DNA of 64,000 nt from DATBAK01 sp038240075. Lineage in GTDB: Bacteria; Actinomycetota; Acidimicrobiia; IMCC26256; PALSA-610. The translations under genes and the position numbers were made by a program. Positions 17,360-26,103 of this stretch are shown in pieces (the first letter of the stretch is position 1; every line of letters starts with the position of its first letter). The stretch covers positions 93,222 to 157,221 of the forward strand of contig JBBSEC010000001.1 of the NCBI GenBank assembly GCA_038240075.1. Reading direction: 5' to 3'. The notes under the pieces were generated by a model. That model was not told the DNA's origin and made no database searches. It saw only the letters and a list, made by a program, of their open reading frames with translations.

Positions 17360-18328
17360 TTACGAACAGGGTCCGATCTGCACCTGCAGCGACTCGTGAT
17401 CGGAGCCCTGCGGGTGGAAGCGCTGCGAGTGCGCCGCGCACCACGACCGGTCGATGATGACATGGTCGATGCGCAGCTCGAGCAGATTCAACGGGAACGT
17501 GCGAAACGTCGGCCCCGCCCATCCCGCCCGCATGGCATCGCGTCGGTGCGCGACGAGACGGTGGTACGTCTCGGTGCGGTCGGAGATGTTCAGGTCGCCG
17601 GCGACGACGACCGGCACCTTCGACGCCGCGACCAGTCGCGTGACGGCATCGACCGCGCGGCGCTGCGCCGCGAAGCTGTAGTTGCCGCGGAGATACGGGA
17701 TGTTGATGCCGGCGCGTGGAAGGTGTGCACCGACGAGTAGGAACGGTGTGGGTGCCATCACCTCCACGACGACGGCCTGACCCAGCGCCTGCGGTACCGA
17801 TCGCGCGCGCAGCGGAAACCGCGACGCGACGTATTCGGAGTAGCCGGCGTCGTGATACGCGGAGTTGATGTGGTAGCGGTAGGCCGCCGAGATCACCGGC
17901 TCGCTCTGCAGCGTGCCCTCGGAAACGACGACGACGTCGGCGTGGCGCGCCACGACGTCGCGCGCGGCGTCGAGTGGGTGCGAGTTGCTGAAGTGCAGGT
18001 TCGCCGACGCGATCGTGATCGGATCGCGCGGTGCGGCGAAGTGAACCGGGACGCGCGGCGACACGATCATCACCGTGAGCGAGACGAGCCACGCGACCAG
18101 GCTGACGACCGTGATGAGCCGCTGGTGCAGGCGCCAGAGCGCAAGGCCGTGCAGCACCACGGCGGCGACCAACCCCAGGGGAGCGGCGACCGCGAGCGCC
18201 TGTCCGAGGTTGCCGAGGTGCGGGAACAGCAGCCAGGTCCACGCCAACGCGACCAGCCCAACCAACCACGCGGCGGTCCGCGCGATCTGCTTCCACCGTT
18301 CGCGTGCCGGCGCGGCCCCCACCACCAT
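17360..18328 (-). CDS. Membrane-anchored endonuclease/exonuclease/phosphatase (EEP) family protein
   Basis: The 322-residue protein has three hydrophobic segments in its first ~95 residues (WLVGLVALAWTWLLF, GLVAAVVLHGLAL, VVSLVAWLVSLTVMI) and then an EEP domain: ITIASANLHFSNS, VVVVSEGT, VVAGDLNIS (the D-x-N catalytic motif), RIDHVIID and GSDHESLQV (the S-D-H motif). These residues form the metal-dependent phosphodiesterase active site. The catalytic domain follows the membrane segments and may face outside. The ATG follows the nitroreductase TAG directly, so it ends the cofD-cofE-nitroreductase operon. The substrate is unknown. Confidence 0.82.
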   Translation of the reverse strand: MVVGAAPARERWKQIARTAAWLVGLVALAWTWLLFPHLGNLGQALAVAAPLGLVAAVVLHGLALWRLHQRLITVVSLVAWLVSLTVMIVSPRVPVHFAAPRDPITIASANLHFSNSHPLDAARDVVARHADVVVVSEGTLQSEPVISAAYRYHINSAYHDAGYSEYVASRFPLRARSVPQALGQAVVVEVMAPTPFLLVGAHLPRAGINIPYLRGNYSFAAQRRAVDAVTRLVAASKVPVVVAGDLNISDRTETYHRLVAHRRDAMRAGWAGPTFRTFPLNLLELRIDHVIIDRSWCAAHSQRFHPQGSDHESLQVQIGPCS

Positions 18329-18937
18329 CTAGCGAAACGTGCGCAGGTCGTCGAGTGGCACCGGTGGGCGCTCGCGGCCCACGTAGGTCGGGTCGGGACG
18401 TCCGACGAGCACGAGCGCGTGCGGGAGCCACTCGGAAGGAAGTGCGAGCGCGTCGCGCGCGGTCTCGGGGCAGAAGATCGGCGCGGCCACCCAGCACGAC
18501 GCGTAGCCGCGGTCGGTCGCCGCGAGCATGAGGTTCTCGACCGCGGCGCCGAGGGAGAGCAGCGCCATGCCGTACTCGGCGCGCCGGCGGGTCTCGTCCG
18601 GGTAGCGGTCGAGGCCGTCCCAGGTGAGGCAGCCGAGCATCGCCGCGGGCGCGGCCGACAGTCGCGCGACCGACGCGTCGACCAGCTCGTCGATGCGCGT
18701 GGTGGCGACACCATCGCGTTCGAGGTCGACGCGCCAGTGCGCCCCCATCGCCACGGCGAGGTCACGGCGCCCCGGCTCCGTGTCGAGCACGACCCAGCGC
18801 CACGGGCGCGAGTGGTGGGGAGCGGGTGCGATGCACGCGGCCGTCACCAGCGCGTCGAGGTCGACGCGCGGCAACGGCTCGGGCAGAAACGTGCGAATCG
18901 AGCGACGGTCTTCGAGGAGGCGGGGGAGCGCGCTCAA
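18329..18937 (-). CDS. Nitroreductase-family protein, FbiB C-terminal-domain-like
   Basis: The 202-residue FMN-binding nitroreductase fold begins LSALPRLLEDRRSIRTF, then ACIAPAPHHSRPWRWVVL, ALLSLGAAVENLMLAA and LPHALVLVGRPD. In mycobacterial FbiB a domain of this kind is fused behind CofE and completes F420 (reduction of dehydro-F420 and support of polyglutamylation). Here the two are separate genes: the TTG start overlaps the cofE stop (TTGA), so they should be co-translated. The likely role is therefore F420 maturation; general nitroreductase activity is the alternative. Confidence 0.78.
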   Translation of the reverse strand: MSALPRLLEDRRSIRTFLPEPLPRVDLDALVTAACIAPAPHHSRPWRWVVLDTEPGRRDLAVAMGAHWRVDLERDGVATTRIDELVDASVARLSAAPAAMLGCLTWDGLDRYPDETRRRAEYGMALLSLGAAVENLMLAATDRGYASCWVAAPIFCPETARDALALPSEWLPHALVLVGRPDPTYVGRERPPVPLDDLRTFR

Positions 18938-19647
18938 CGGAAGAGATCTTCGGCCGGCGGTCGGATCAGCTCGCGATACGAGCCGTCGCGGAACCACGAC
19001 TCGTCGACGCCGCGCACGATCGCCGCGGGGATGCCCGCGGCCTTGCCCATCACGAGCTCCGCGGCGCCCGCGATCTCGTCGGCAACCGCGACTTCGGTCA
19101 CGTGCAGGATGCGACCGAGCGCATCGGGTGTCTCGCGCAGATCGACGACTCCCGCGATGCCCGACACTCCGATGGCAATGTCGGTGAGCCCTCGGCGCCA
19201 GGCCCGACCGAAGGTGTCGGAGATGATCACGGCCGTTTCCACGCCGTAACGGGCCCGGAGCGCATCGCGAACGTGCTTCGCCGACCGGTCGGGCTCGACC
19301 GGCAACAGCGCGGCGGTGCCGGCTTCGACGTTCGAGAGGTCGATGCCCGCGTTCGCGCACACGAAGCCGTGGCGCGTCTCACTGATGATCAGATCGCCAC
19401 GGCGGCGCACGATGCGCACCGACTCGGACTCGACGAGCTCGCGTCGCGCCGCGAGGTCGTCGGGGTCGAGCGAAACGAGGCGACCCTCGGCCTTCGAGAC
19501 GACCTTCTGCGTGACAACGATGCAGTCGCGGTCGACGATTGGCGTTCCCTGCGCGATGGCGGCGTCCGCGATGACGACGGCCAACTCGTCGCCGGGGTGG
19601 ATCTCGCCGATGCCCTCGATCGGGACGAGCGTCAGCGCGTGGGGCAC
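18934..19647 (-). CDS. cofE: Coenzyme F420:L-glutamate ligase
   Basis: Adds glutamate residues to F420-0 using GTP. The 237-residue protein shows TLVPIEGIGEIHPGD, IVVTQKVVSKAEGRLV, ESVRIVRRRGDLIISETRHGFVCANAGIDLSNV and VIISDTFGRAWRRGLTDIAIG, all landmarks of CofE/FbiB N-terminal domains. The GTG at 19645-19647 is chosen because it precedes the conserved start and overlaps the cofD end by 16 bases. Length equals a stand-alone CofE, shorter than FbiB (~450), because the nitroreductase domain is a separate gene downstream. At least one LLM-class F420-dependent-type enzyme is encoded in the window (56052). Confidence 0.92.
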   Translation of the reverse strand: MPHALTLVPIEGIGEIHPGDELAVVIADAAIAQGTPIVDRDCIVVTQKVVSKAEGRLVSLDPDDLAARRELVESESVRIVRRRGDLIISETRHGFVCANAGIDLSNVEAGTAALLPVEPDRSAKHVRDALRARYGVETAVIISDTFGRAWRRGLTDIAIGVSGIAGVVDLRETPDALGRILHVTEVAVADEIAGAAELVMGKAAGIPAAIVRGVDESWFRDGSYRELIRPPAEDLFR

Positions 19648-20582
19648 GGGATCGCTTCGAGGGCGCGGCGAGCGAGCGCGGCGGCGATCTCGGGGCTGTG
19701 CATCATCGTGTCGGCGACCACCGCGGTGACGCCGGCGGCCTCGACCTCCGGAGCGTGCGCCGCGTCGACCGCGTCGATGACGAGTGTCGAGCAGAACGGC
19801 GCGTAGTTCTTCGCGACTCCGACGCACGAGACGTCGATGCCGAGCGGCTCCATCAACCGGTCGGCAGGGCCGCGCACGGGTGCGCCCCCGACGATCGGCG
19901 AGATCCCGACCACCCGGTCGCGTCGCGCGACGAGCACATCGCGGATGCCCGGCACCGCGAGGATGGGCGCGATCGAGATCACCGGGTTCGACGGGCAGAT
20001 CACGATCGCGTCGGCCGTCTCGAGCGCTTCGAGCACGCCCGGCGCGGCCCGCGCGGCGTCGGCTCCTTCGTACCGGACCGCGACGACGGGCGGTTGCGCG
20101 CGCTCGCGAACGAACCATTCCTGCATGCGCAGCTCGCGCGTCGAACCATCGGGGTCACGCGTCGTGATCCGGGTGCGAACCGGGTCGTCGCTCATCGGCA
20201 GGAGCCGGAACGCGAGGCCCCACGCCGCGGTGATCTCGGCGGTGACGGTCGAGATCGTGGCGCCCGCGCGCAGGCGCTCGCTCCGGTAGAGGTGCGTCGC
20301 GAGGTCGCGGTCGCCGAGGCGGAACCACGTGTCGTCCTGGTAGCGGTCGAGCGCGTCGAGGCACGCGAACGTCTCGCCCTCGAGCCCCCACCCGAGCGCC
20401 TGGTTCGATGCGCCGGCGAGGGTGTAGGTGACGGAGTCGAGGTCGGGGCAGACGAGCAGCCCGTGGAACTCGTCGTCGTCGCCGGTGTTGCCGACGACGA
20501 CGAGTTCCTCCGGTGCGACCACGCGGACGAGGCCGGCAAGGAACCTTGCCGCACCGACTCCACCCGCCAAGCTCACCAGCAC
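19632..20582 (-). CDS. cofD: 2-phospho-L-lactate transferase (FbiA type)
   Basis: Transfers the phospholactyl (or phosphoenolpyruvyl) moiety from the activated donor to Fo, forming F420-0. The 316-residue protein begins VSLAGGVGAARFLAGL and contains VVVGNTGDDDEFHGL, VCPDLDSVTYTLAG, ICPSNPVISIAPIL and GGAPVRGPADRLM, all diagnostic of CofD. The start could be GTG 20582 or GTG 20576; the first is only seven bases from a TACTCT hexamer. It heads the minus-strand F420 operon, with overlapping junctions through to the EEP gene. In mycobacteria fbiA-fbiB are likewise adjacent and close to sugar-nucleotide genes. Confidence 0.93.
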   Translation of the reverse strand: MLVSLAGGVGAARFLAGLVRVVAPEELVVVGNTGDDDEFHGLLVCPDLDSVTYTLAGASNQALGWGLEGETFACLDALDRYQDDTWFRLGDRDLATHLYRSERLRAGATISTVTAEITAAWGLAFRLLPMSDDPVRTRITTRDPDGSTRELRMQEWFVRERAQPPVVAVRYEGADAARAAPGVLEALETADAIVICPSNPVISIAPILAVPGIRDVLVARRDRVVGISPIVGGAPVRGPADRLMEPLGIDVSCVGVAKNYAPFCSTLVIDAVDAAHAPEVEAAGVTAVVADTMMHSPEIAAALARRALEAIPCPTR

Positions 20583-20589
20583 AGCTGGG

Positions 20590-20595
20590 AGAGTA
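20590..20595 (-). promoter_or_regulatory. Putative -10 hexamer of the F420 operon
   Basis: On the minus strand TACTCT lies seven bases before the GTG at 20582, so the cofD message would be leaderless or nearly so. The segment also sits just beyond the stop of the next upstream gene at 20615. Confidence 0.45.
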
Positions 20596-20614
20596 ACGCC
20601 GTGCTTCCGGCCGC

Positions 20615-20965
20615 TTACGCGGCCCTCGTCACGACCGTCTGGACGCGTAGGGCCTGGTCGACGACCTGACCGACCACGGGCTCGATGCGGTCCTTCACCT
20701 GTGTGCCGAGCTCCTGCGCCCAGTGCGTCACCGTGTCGACGGTCTGCTGCAGCGTGTCGAGGCGGGCCTTGCCGTCGGCGGCGCGGGCGTTGAGGCAGCC
20801 ACCGCTCTCGCCGAGGCGCTTCTGCACCTCACGCCGGCGGACCTGCGCCTGCTGGAAGGCGAGGACACCGATGCCGACGGTGACGTATCCGGCGTCGGCG
20901 GCCGTCTTGCGAATGTCGAAGTTGCCAATGTTGCCAATGTCGAAGTTGCGAATGTCGAACTGCAT
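20615..20965 (-). CDS. Small helical protein of unknown function
   Basis: The 116-residue protein starts at ATG 20965 with GGAG three bases upstream on the minus strand; a GTG start at 20974 would add three residues. Its first 20 residues are an Asn/Asp/Ile/Phe repeat (FDIRNFDIGNIGNFDIR), encoded by 9-base DNA repeats. A short apolar stretch follows (AGYVTVGIGVLAFQQAQ), then a long amphipathic, probably coiled-coil helix rich in Gln/Arg/Val with QQTVDTVTHWAQELGTQ. This resembles small actinobacterial membrane- or polymer-surface-associated proteins of the heparin-binding/phasin-like kind, but I cannot name a family. It is divergent from the large glycosyltransferase across a palindrome. Confidence 0.65.
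   Translation of the reverse strand: MQFDIRNFDIGNIGNFDIRKTAADAGYVTVGIGVLAFQQAQVRRREVQKRLGESGGCLNARAADGKARLDTLQQTVDTVTHWAQELGTQVKDRIEPVVGQVVDQALRVQTVVTRAA
20912..20964. repeat. 9-base degenerate tandem repeat inside the small helical protein gene
   Basis: The plus strand shows runs of gaatgtcga / agttgccaa / tgttgccaa / tgtcgaagt / tgcgaatgtcgaa. They encode the FDIRNFDIGNIGNFDIR start on the minus strand. This sort of short repeat can expand or contract by slippage in steps of three codons without breaking the frame. Confidence 0.6.
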
Positions 20966-21064
20966 GGGCTCCACTCTCTCTGGTCAGGGTTCGGGCGTCA
21001 ACAGAGCTGGCGTCGACGGGGCGGGCGCACAACAAGGGAGGCGACCGGGTGCTCGCGAGCCTAG

Positions 21065-21088
21065 GCAAGCGTGCTTGCAATTGCAAGC
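21065..21088. promoter_or_regulatory. Palindromic operator candidate in the divergent intergenic region
   Basis: GCTTGCAATTGCAAGC at 21073-21088 is a perfect 16-base palindrome, and a third half-site GCAAGC sits at 21065-21070. The region separates two divergent genes. The TTGCAA of the palindrome could serve as a -35 for CACAAT at 21104-21109 (17-base spacing) towards the glycosyltransferase. A repressor bound here would cover that promoter and could affect both genes. No regulator gene is adjacent. Confidence 0.5.
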
Positions 21089-21136
21089 ACTTGTGACTGT
21101 ATGCACAATCACCGGGTTGGTATCCTCGACGAACGC

Positions 21137-24100
21137 ATGGACACGGAGCCGCTCGACACGCCTCCGGTCCCAGAGCCCGCGGGAGCCGCTGAGCTCGACG
21201 ATCCGGAGGGCCTCGGCATCGCCGCCCTCGCCGGCCTCGACGGCGAGGCCACTGGCGCCGCACCGGTGCTGCCGCCCGTGGTGGCCGTCGTGGTCACCGA
21301 GGGAGGCGCCGGCCTGGAGGCCACCCTCGCGTCGCTCGCCGACCAGGAGTACCCGTCGCTGTCGACGCTCGTCATCGACCGTGGGTCCGGCGACGAGCTG
21401 ACCGCCCGCGTCGCCGAGGTCTACCCCCACGCCTTCGTGCGGCGCCTTCCCGGGCCCCGCTCGTTCACCGAGGCCGCCAACGTCGCGTTCGGCAGCGTCG
21501 AGGGAGCCACGTTCTTCCTGGTCTGCCGGGACGACGTCGTCGTCGAAGCCGGCGCCGTGCGCGTGCTGGTCGAGGAGGCCTACCGAAGCAACGCGGCCAT
21601 CGTCGGTCCGAAGATCGTCGACCTCGACCATCCCGAAGCGCTCGTCGAGGTCGGCCTGACGATCGATCGGTACGGCATCCCGTTCACCGGCATCGAGCCC
21701 GGCGAGCTCGATCAGGAGCAGCACGACGCGGTGCGCGACGTGTTCTGCGTCTCCGATGCGGCGATGTTGCTGCGCGCGGATCTCGTGGAGGAGCTCGGCG
21801 GGTTCGACCCGCGTTCCGAGCCCGGAGCGGCCGATCTCGACATCTGCTGGCGGGCCCGTCTCGTCGGCGCCCGCGTCGTCGTGGTGCCCGACGCGCGCGT
21901 GCGGCGGCCGGCCGGCGTCGGGGGCCGGCGTCGCACACGGGTTCCGAGCACGGTGCGCGACGCCAACCGCAGCCGGATCCACATGGTCACGAAGTGCACG
22001 GCCGCGACCGCGCTCGTCTGGGTGCTCCCGGTCGCGTTCCTCCTTGATCTCGGTGAGTCGGTCGGCCTCGTCGCGACCCGGCGCTTCGGGCGCGCGCGGG
22101 CGCTGCTCGCGGGGTGGTGGTCGGCGTTGCTCGACGCGCGCGCGACCTTCGCGGCGCGCCGCCCGCTGCAGGCGAAGCGTCAAGTGAGTGAGCACGAGCT
22201 GCACGCACTGATGGTGCGCGGCAGCTCGCGTGTGCGCACCACGTTCGCGATCCGTCTGCAGTCGCGGTCGCGTCTCGACCTCGTCGAGACCCGCACCCGG
22301 CGCGCGGTCGGGTCCGCGCGCGCGTCGTTCCGGGGCGCGGGCGGGATCGCGTGGACGGTCGTGCTCGTCGTGATCCTGTTCGGGTCGCGCAACCTGATCG
22401 CGTCGGGCGTCCCGTCGGTGGGCGGGTTCGCCGCGTGGCCGCGGTTGGGAGCGCTCGTCTCCACGTACCACTCCAGCTGGCGCAACTCCGGGCTGGGCTC
22501 GGCGTCACCCGCGTCGGCCGCGTTCGGGTTCATGTCGGTCGCATCCGGGATCCTGCTCGGGCACACCTCGTTGGCGCGCACCCTGGTTGTCGTCGGCGCG
22601 GTTCCGCTCGGTGGTCTGGGTGTGTATCGCGCGCTGCGGCCGACCTCCGCGTCGCCGTTGCCCGCGATCGCGGGGCTCGTCGCCTACGTTGCGAACCCGC
22701 TGCCCCGGAACCTGCTCGGTGCCGGCCAGCTCGGCCCGCTCGTGCTGTACGCGCTCGCACCCTTCATCGTGTCGGGTCTCGCCGACGCGGTCGGCGACCT
22801 GTGGACGGTGCCGGTTCCTGTGCGGCAGTGGAAGTGGCGCAGCGTCGCCGCCGCCGGCGCGCTCACTGCGATCGTGACCGCGTTCTGGCCACCTGCGCTG
22901 CTCCTCGCGCTGCTCGTCGGCGCGGTCACGATCGTCGGCGCTCCGTTGCTCGGCGACGTGCGCAGTGCAACGCGCGTGGCGGCCGCGGCGCTGGTCAGCA
23001 CGGCCATCGCGCTGCTCCTGCTCGTGCCGTGGCCGTTCGCGCTGTTCCACGCCGACGGCCCTTCGCTCGGTCTCTTGCCGCACGCGCCGCTGTCGTTGTC
23101 GGATGTGCTGCGTTTTCACACCGGTTCGTCGGGTGCGGGGACGCTGCCGTGGGGACTGCTCGTCGCGGCTGCGCTGCCATTGATCACGGCAACGGGAAAC
23201 CGGCTCGTCTGGGCCGGCCGCGCCTGGCTGCTCGCCGCCGCGTCGTTCGCACTGGCGTGGCTGCCGGGCCGGCTCTCGCCGTCGCTCCCCGTGCCGGTTG
23301 CGGGTGGTCTGCTGGTGCCCGCCGCGCTCGGGCTCGCCATCGCCGTCGGTCTCGGTGTCGCCGCGTTCGTCGAGGAGCTGCGCACCGTGGTGTTCGGTTG
23401 GCGACAGGTCGCGGCGGTCGTCGCGGCCCTCGGACTACTCGCGCCGGTTCCCGGTGTGCTCGGCGACGCGTTGGGAGGCTCGTGGCGGCTCCCGGCGGGT
23501 GGTTGGCGGCAGTCGCTCGAGTGGATGAACCAGCCCGACGGCCAGGGCGCGTTCCGTGTCCTGTGGATCGGCAACCCCTCGGTCCTGCCGCTCGACGGTT
23601 CCGTGCGCGACGGCCTCGGCTACGGGCTCAGCCGCAACGGCGCGCCCGACGCGCGGTCGCTGTGGCCCGCACCGGGTGGCTCGGCCGGAACCGTGACGCG
23701 TGACGCGGTCGGTCTGCTCGCGACGGCGGGCACCGCGCGTCTCGGTCACGTGCTCGCGCCCCTCGGGGTGCGCTACATCGCGGTCATCGACCGCTCGGCG
23801 CCCGACGCGCACGGCACCCGCCCGTTGCCTCCCGGCCTCGCCACGACGCTGGCCGGCCAACTCGATCTCTCGCTGCGACAGACCGAGCCGGGCCTCGCCC
23901 TGTACGAGAACGCGGCGTGGATTCCCGTGAAGGCCGTCGTGGCCCAACCACTGCCGATCGGGGGTGCGCCGACGGAGCAGGCCCTCACGTCCGATCTGTC
24001 GACCGACGCGAAGCCGTTCAACGCGGGGGCCGTAGCCGGGCCGGGCTCGCTCTTCGTGTCGGAGGCACACGACTCGCGCTGGCACGCGACGCAGTCGGGC

Positions 24101-24385
24101 CGATCGTTGGCGAACGGCGCCGCGTTCGGCTGGGCCAACGGATACACGCTTTCGTCGCGCGCTCCGGTGCGCGTGCACTTCGCCGCCGGCCCGCAGCGTT
24201 CGCTCGCCCTCGCGCTCCAAGCCGGGTTGTGGCTCCTGCTCCTCGGGTTCTTGTTCTCGGGATCGTTGCGCCGGCTCCGTCGCCGCCGGTCGGGTGCCGT
24301 CGCGTCCGCGTCCGGATCGAAGCCCGCCGTGCGCGATGAGCCCGGCCTCGTCGGAGCCGGCGCAACCGGCGCGGTTCAACCATGA
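21137..24385 (+). CDS. Giant membrane glycosyltransferase: GT2 domain plus polytopic membrane region
   Basis: The 1082-residue protein has a GT2-like domain at about 40-290 (VVVTEGGAGLEATLASL, a degenerate first motif; VCRDDVVVEAG; GGFDPRSEPGAADLDICWRARL). After a basic stretch, roughly a dozen membrane helices span about 410-790. A long outside region (about 800-1030) with WMNQPDGQGAFRVLWIG and HVLAPLGVRYIAVID follows, then a last helix and a basic tail. Actinobacteria commonly encode such proteins beside F420 and cell-wall genes. The GT2 part may be weakly active or regulatory, since the NTP-binding VDDGS is replaced by IDRGSG. ATG 21137 is preferred; GTG 21116 is possible. The stop overlaps the next gene by four bases. 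Confidence 0.82.
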   Translation: MDTEPLDTPPVPEPAGAAELDDPEGLGIAALAGLDGEATGAAPVLPPVVAVVVTEGGAGLEATLASLADQEYPSLSTLVIDRGSGDELTARVAEVYPHAFVRRLPGPRSFTEAANVAFGSVEGATFFLVCRDDVVVEAGAVRVLVEEAYRSNAAIVGPKIVDLDHPEALVEVGLTIDRYGIPFTGIEPGELDQEQHDAVRDVFCVSDAAMLLRADLVEELGGFDPRSEPGAADLDICWRARLVGARVVVVPDARVRRPAGVGGRRRTRVPSTVRDANRSRIHMVTKCTAATALVWVLPVAFLLDLGESVGLVATRRFGRARALLAGWWSALLDARATFAARRPLQAKRQVSEHELHALMVRGSSRVRTTFAIRLQSRSRLDLVETRTRRAVGSARASFRGAGGIAWTVVLVVILFGSRNLIASGVPSVGGFAAWPRLGALVSTYHSSWRNSGLGSASPASAAFGFMSVASGILLGHTSLARTLVVVGAVPLGGLGVYRALRPTSASPLPAIAGLVAYVANPLPRNLLGAGQLGPLVLYALAPFIVSGLADAVGDLWTVPVPVRQWKWRSVAAAGALTAIVTAFWPPALLLALLVGAVTIVGAPLLGDVRSATRVAAAALVSTAIALLLLVPWPFALFHADGPSLGLLPHAPLSLSDVLRFHTGSSGAGTLPWGLLVAAALPLITATGNRLVWAGRAWLLAAASFALAWLPGRLSPSLPVPVAGGLLVPAALGLAIAVGLGVAAFVEELRTVVFGWRQVAAVVAALGLLAPVPGVLGDALGGSWRLPAGGWRQSLEWMNQPDGQGAFRVLWIGNPSVLPLDGSVRDGLGYGLSRNGAPDARSLWPAPGGSAGTVTRDAVGLLATAGTARLGHVLAPLGVRYIAVIDRSAPDAHGTRPLPPGLATTLAGQLDLSLRQTEPGLALYENAAWIPVKAVVAQPLPIGGAPTEQALTSDLSTDAKPFNAGAVAGPGSLFVSEAHDSRWHATQSGRSLANGAAFGWANGYTLSSRAPVRVHFAAGPQRSLALALQAGLWLLLLGFLFSGSLRRLRRRRSGAVASASGSKPAVRDEPGLVGAGATGAVQP

Positions 24386-26103
24386 CCGGCCGCCGCCTGC
24401 CGCTCGTCGTGCTGCTCGTCGGCCTGCTCGTGGCCGCGATCGCGGTCGGAGACCGGCGCGTGCGCGCCGATGCCGGGGTCTCGACTCCGGCTGTCGCCGC
24501 GTCGACACCGCGATCGGGAGTGAGCTCGAGCGTCTGGTACTGCGCCGGGGGACCGGTCGGTCGCGGTCCGAGTGCGGATCAGATCACCGTCTCCGACGTC
24601 GGACCGCGTCCGGTGCGCGTCGCCATCGACGTGATGATCGCCGGGCGCGCCGTTTCCGAGCGCTTCGTCACGGTCGCGGCGCGCAGCAGCACGACAATCG
24701 CCGTCGCGAAATTCTCGCGCGACCCGTCGGCGGCACTCGTCGTGCAGCCTCTGGGTGGAGACGTCGTGGTCGAGCAGGGATTCGCGGTAAACGGCGATGT
24801 CGCGATGTCGCCGTGCGCGACGCGCGCGTCGTCGAACTGGTACTTCGCGGCCGGGTCGAGCGTCCGCGGTGCGCAGACGTCGCTGTCGATCTTCAATCCG
24901 TTCGCCGATGACGCCGTCGTCGACGTCGAGGCGTACACCGAGAGCGGGTTGCGGGCTCCGGGATCGCTGCAGGGGATCGACGTGACCCACGCGTCGCGGG
25001 TCGTCGTGCGCCTCGATCAGACGGTCGCGGAGCAGCGGATCGTCGCCGTCAGCGTGCAGACGCACGGCGATTCGCTCGTCGTCGCGAGTCAATCGGTGGT
25101 CGTGCCCCGATCCGGCGGGCTGACGAGCGCGTCGATGTCGCTCGGTGCGCTCGCCCCGTCGTCGAACTGGATGTTCGCCGACAACCGCAACCGACCAGGA
25201 GCCGCGCAGCAACTCGTTCTCGCCGATCCGGGGGAAGCCGACGCGACGGCGCGGGTGGCGATCGTCAGCGATGTGGGCGCGGTGATCCCGCCCCGGGTGG
25301 TTCGCGTGTCGGCGCAGGCCGCGGTGGCCGTCGACCTCTCACGCCTGGTGCCCGCCGGAGCCTCGTACACACTGCAAGTCGACTCGGCCGTGCCGGTGGT
25401 CGCGGAGACGACCGACGCGTACGCGGGTGGGCTCGTGACCGAGGTCGGTTCGACGGCGGGCGCGAGCCAGTGGTGGTTCGCGGGCGGGCCGTTCACCGCG
25501 ACGGGCTTCGGCGGTGCCCGGCCCCGCGTTCCTGCCGGTTTCGATCTCGCGATCGTCATGGACGTCAAGGCGACCGACGTCGAGATCGCGGCGGTGCACA
25601 CGGCGCTGGCGCACAACGGGCACGTCAGGAGCCTGCGAACGGTCACGCGCGACGCGGCGCTGACCGCGTTTCGCGCGGCGCAGCGCGACAACCCCACGCT
25701 GGTCGCGAACACCACGAGCGCGTCGATGCCGGTCACGTTCGACGTCGTCGCGCACGGCACCAGTTGGATCAAGCCACTGACCGAATACTTCGGCGTGCGG
25801 CCGGGTGTCGACACCGTCGTCACCGTCGCGAACGAAGGCCCCGGCTACACCGACGATGTCGTGGTCTTCAATCCGGGATCGCGCGCGGCGGTGGTTTCGC
25901 TGGTTGCGACCGCGGGCGGATCGACCCTGTCGGGGCTCGGTATGACGAACGTCGAGGTCGCTCCGCTGCATCAGGTGACCGTTTCGCTCGTGGCCCTCGA
26001 GCGCAAGGGCGTCGCGATCGTGGTGCACGCGACGGGCGCGGTGGTCGCCGAGCGTTTCACCGGCGGCCCGTGGGGAGTCACCCGTTCGCCGGGAGTGCCG
26101 TGA
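24382..26103 (+). CDS. DUF5719-like secreted/membrane-tethered protein built of ~105-residue repeats
   Basis: The 573-residue protein has an N-terminal membrane helix or signal anchor (about 6-24) and the rest is predicted outside. Four similar blocks begin with a Trp-centred motif: VWYCAGG (Trp52), NWYFAAG (Trp153), NWMFADN (Trp263) and WWFAGG (Trp364), spaced 101, 110 and 101 residues. A fifth, weaker block begins near 460 (GVRPGVDTVVTVANEG). Each block is beta-rich with V-x-V-x patterns, which suggests tandem Ig-like or sandwich domains. From memory this corresponds to actinobacterial DUF5719, found next to the large GT2 membrane protein. It overlaps both neighbours by 4 bases, pointing to a working complex. 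Confidence 0.78.
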   Translation: MTGRRLPLVVLLVGLLVAAIAVGDRRVRADAGVSTPAVAASTPRSGVSSSVWYCAGGPVGRGPSADQITVSDVGPRPVRVAIDVMIAGRAVSERFVTVAARSSTTIAVAKFSRDPSAALVVQPLGGDVVVEQGFAVNGDVAMSPCATRASSNWYFAAGSSVRGAQTSLSIFNPFADDAVVDVEAYTESGLRAPGSLQGIDVTHASRVVVRLDQTVAEQRIVAVSVQTHGDSLVVASQSVVVPRSGGLTSASMSLGALAPSSNWMFADNRNRPGAAQQLVLADPGEADATARVAIVSDVGAVIPPRVVRVSAQAAVAVDLSRLVPAGASYTLQVDSAVPVVAETTDAYAGGLVTEVGSTAGASQWWFAGGPFTATGFGGARPRVPAGFDLAIVMDVKATDVEIAAVHTALAHNGHVRSLRTVTRDAALTAFRAAQRDNPTLVANTTSASMPVTFDVVAHGTSWIKPLTEYFGVRPGVDTVVTVANEGPGYTDDVVVFNPGSRAAVVSLVATAGGSTLSGLGMTNVEVAPLHQVTVSLVALERKGVAIVVHATGAVVAERFTGGPWGVTRSPGVP

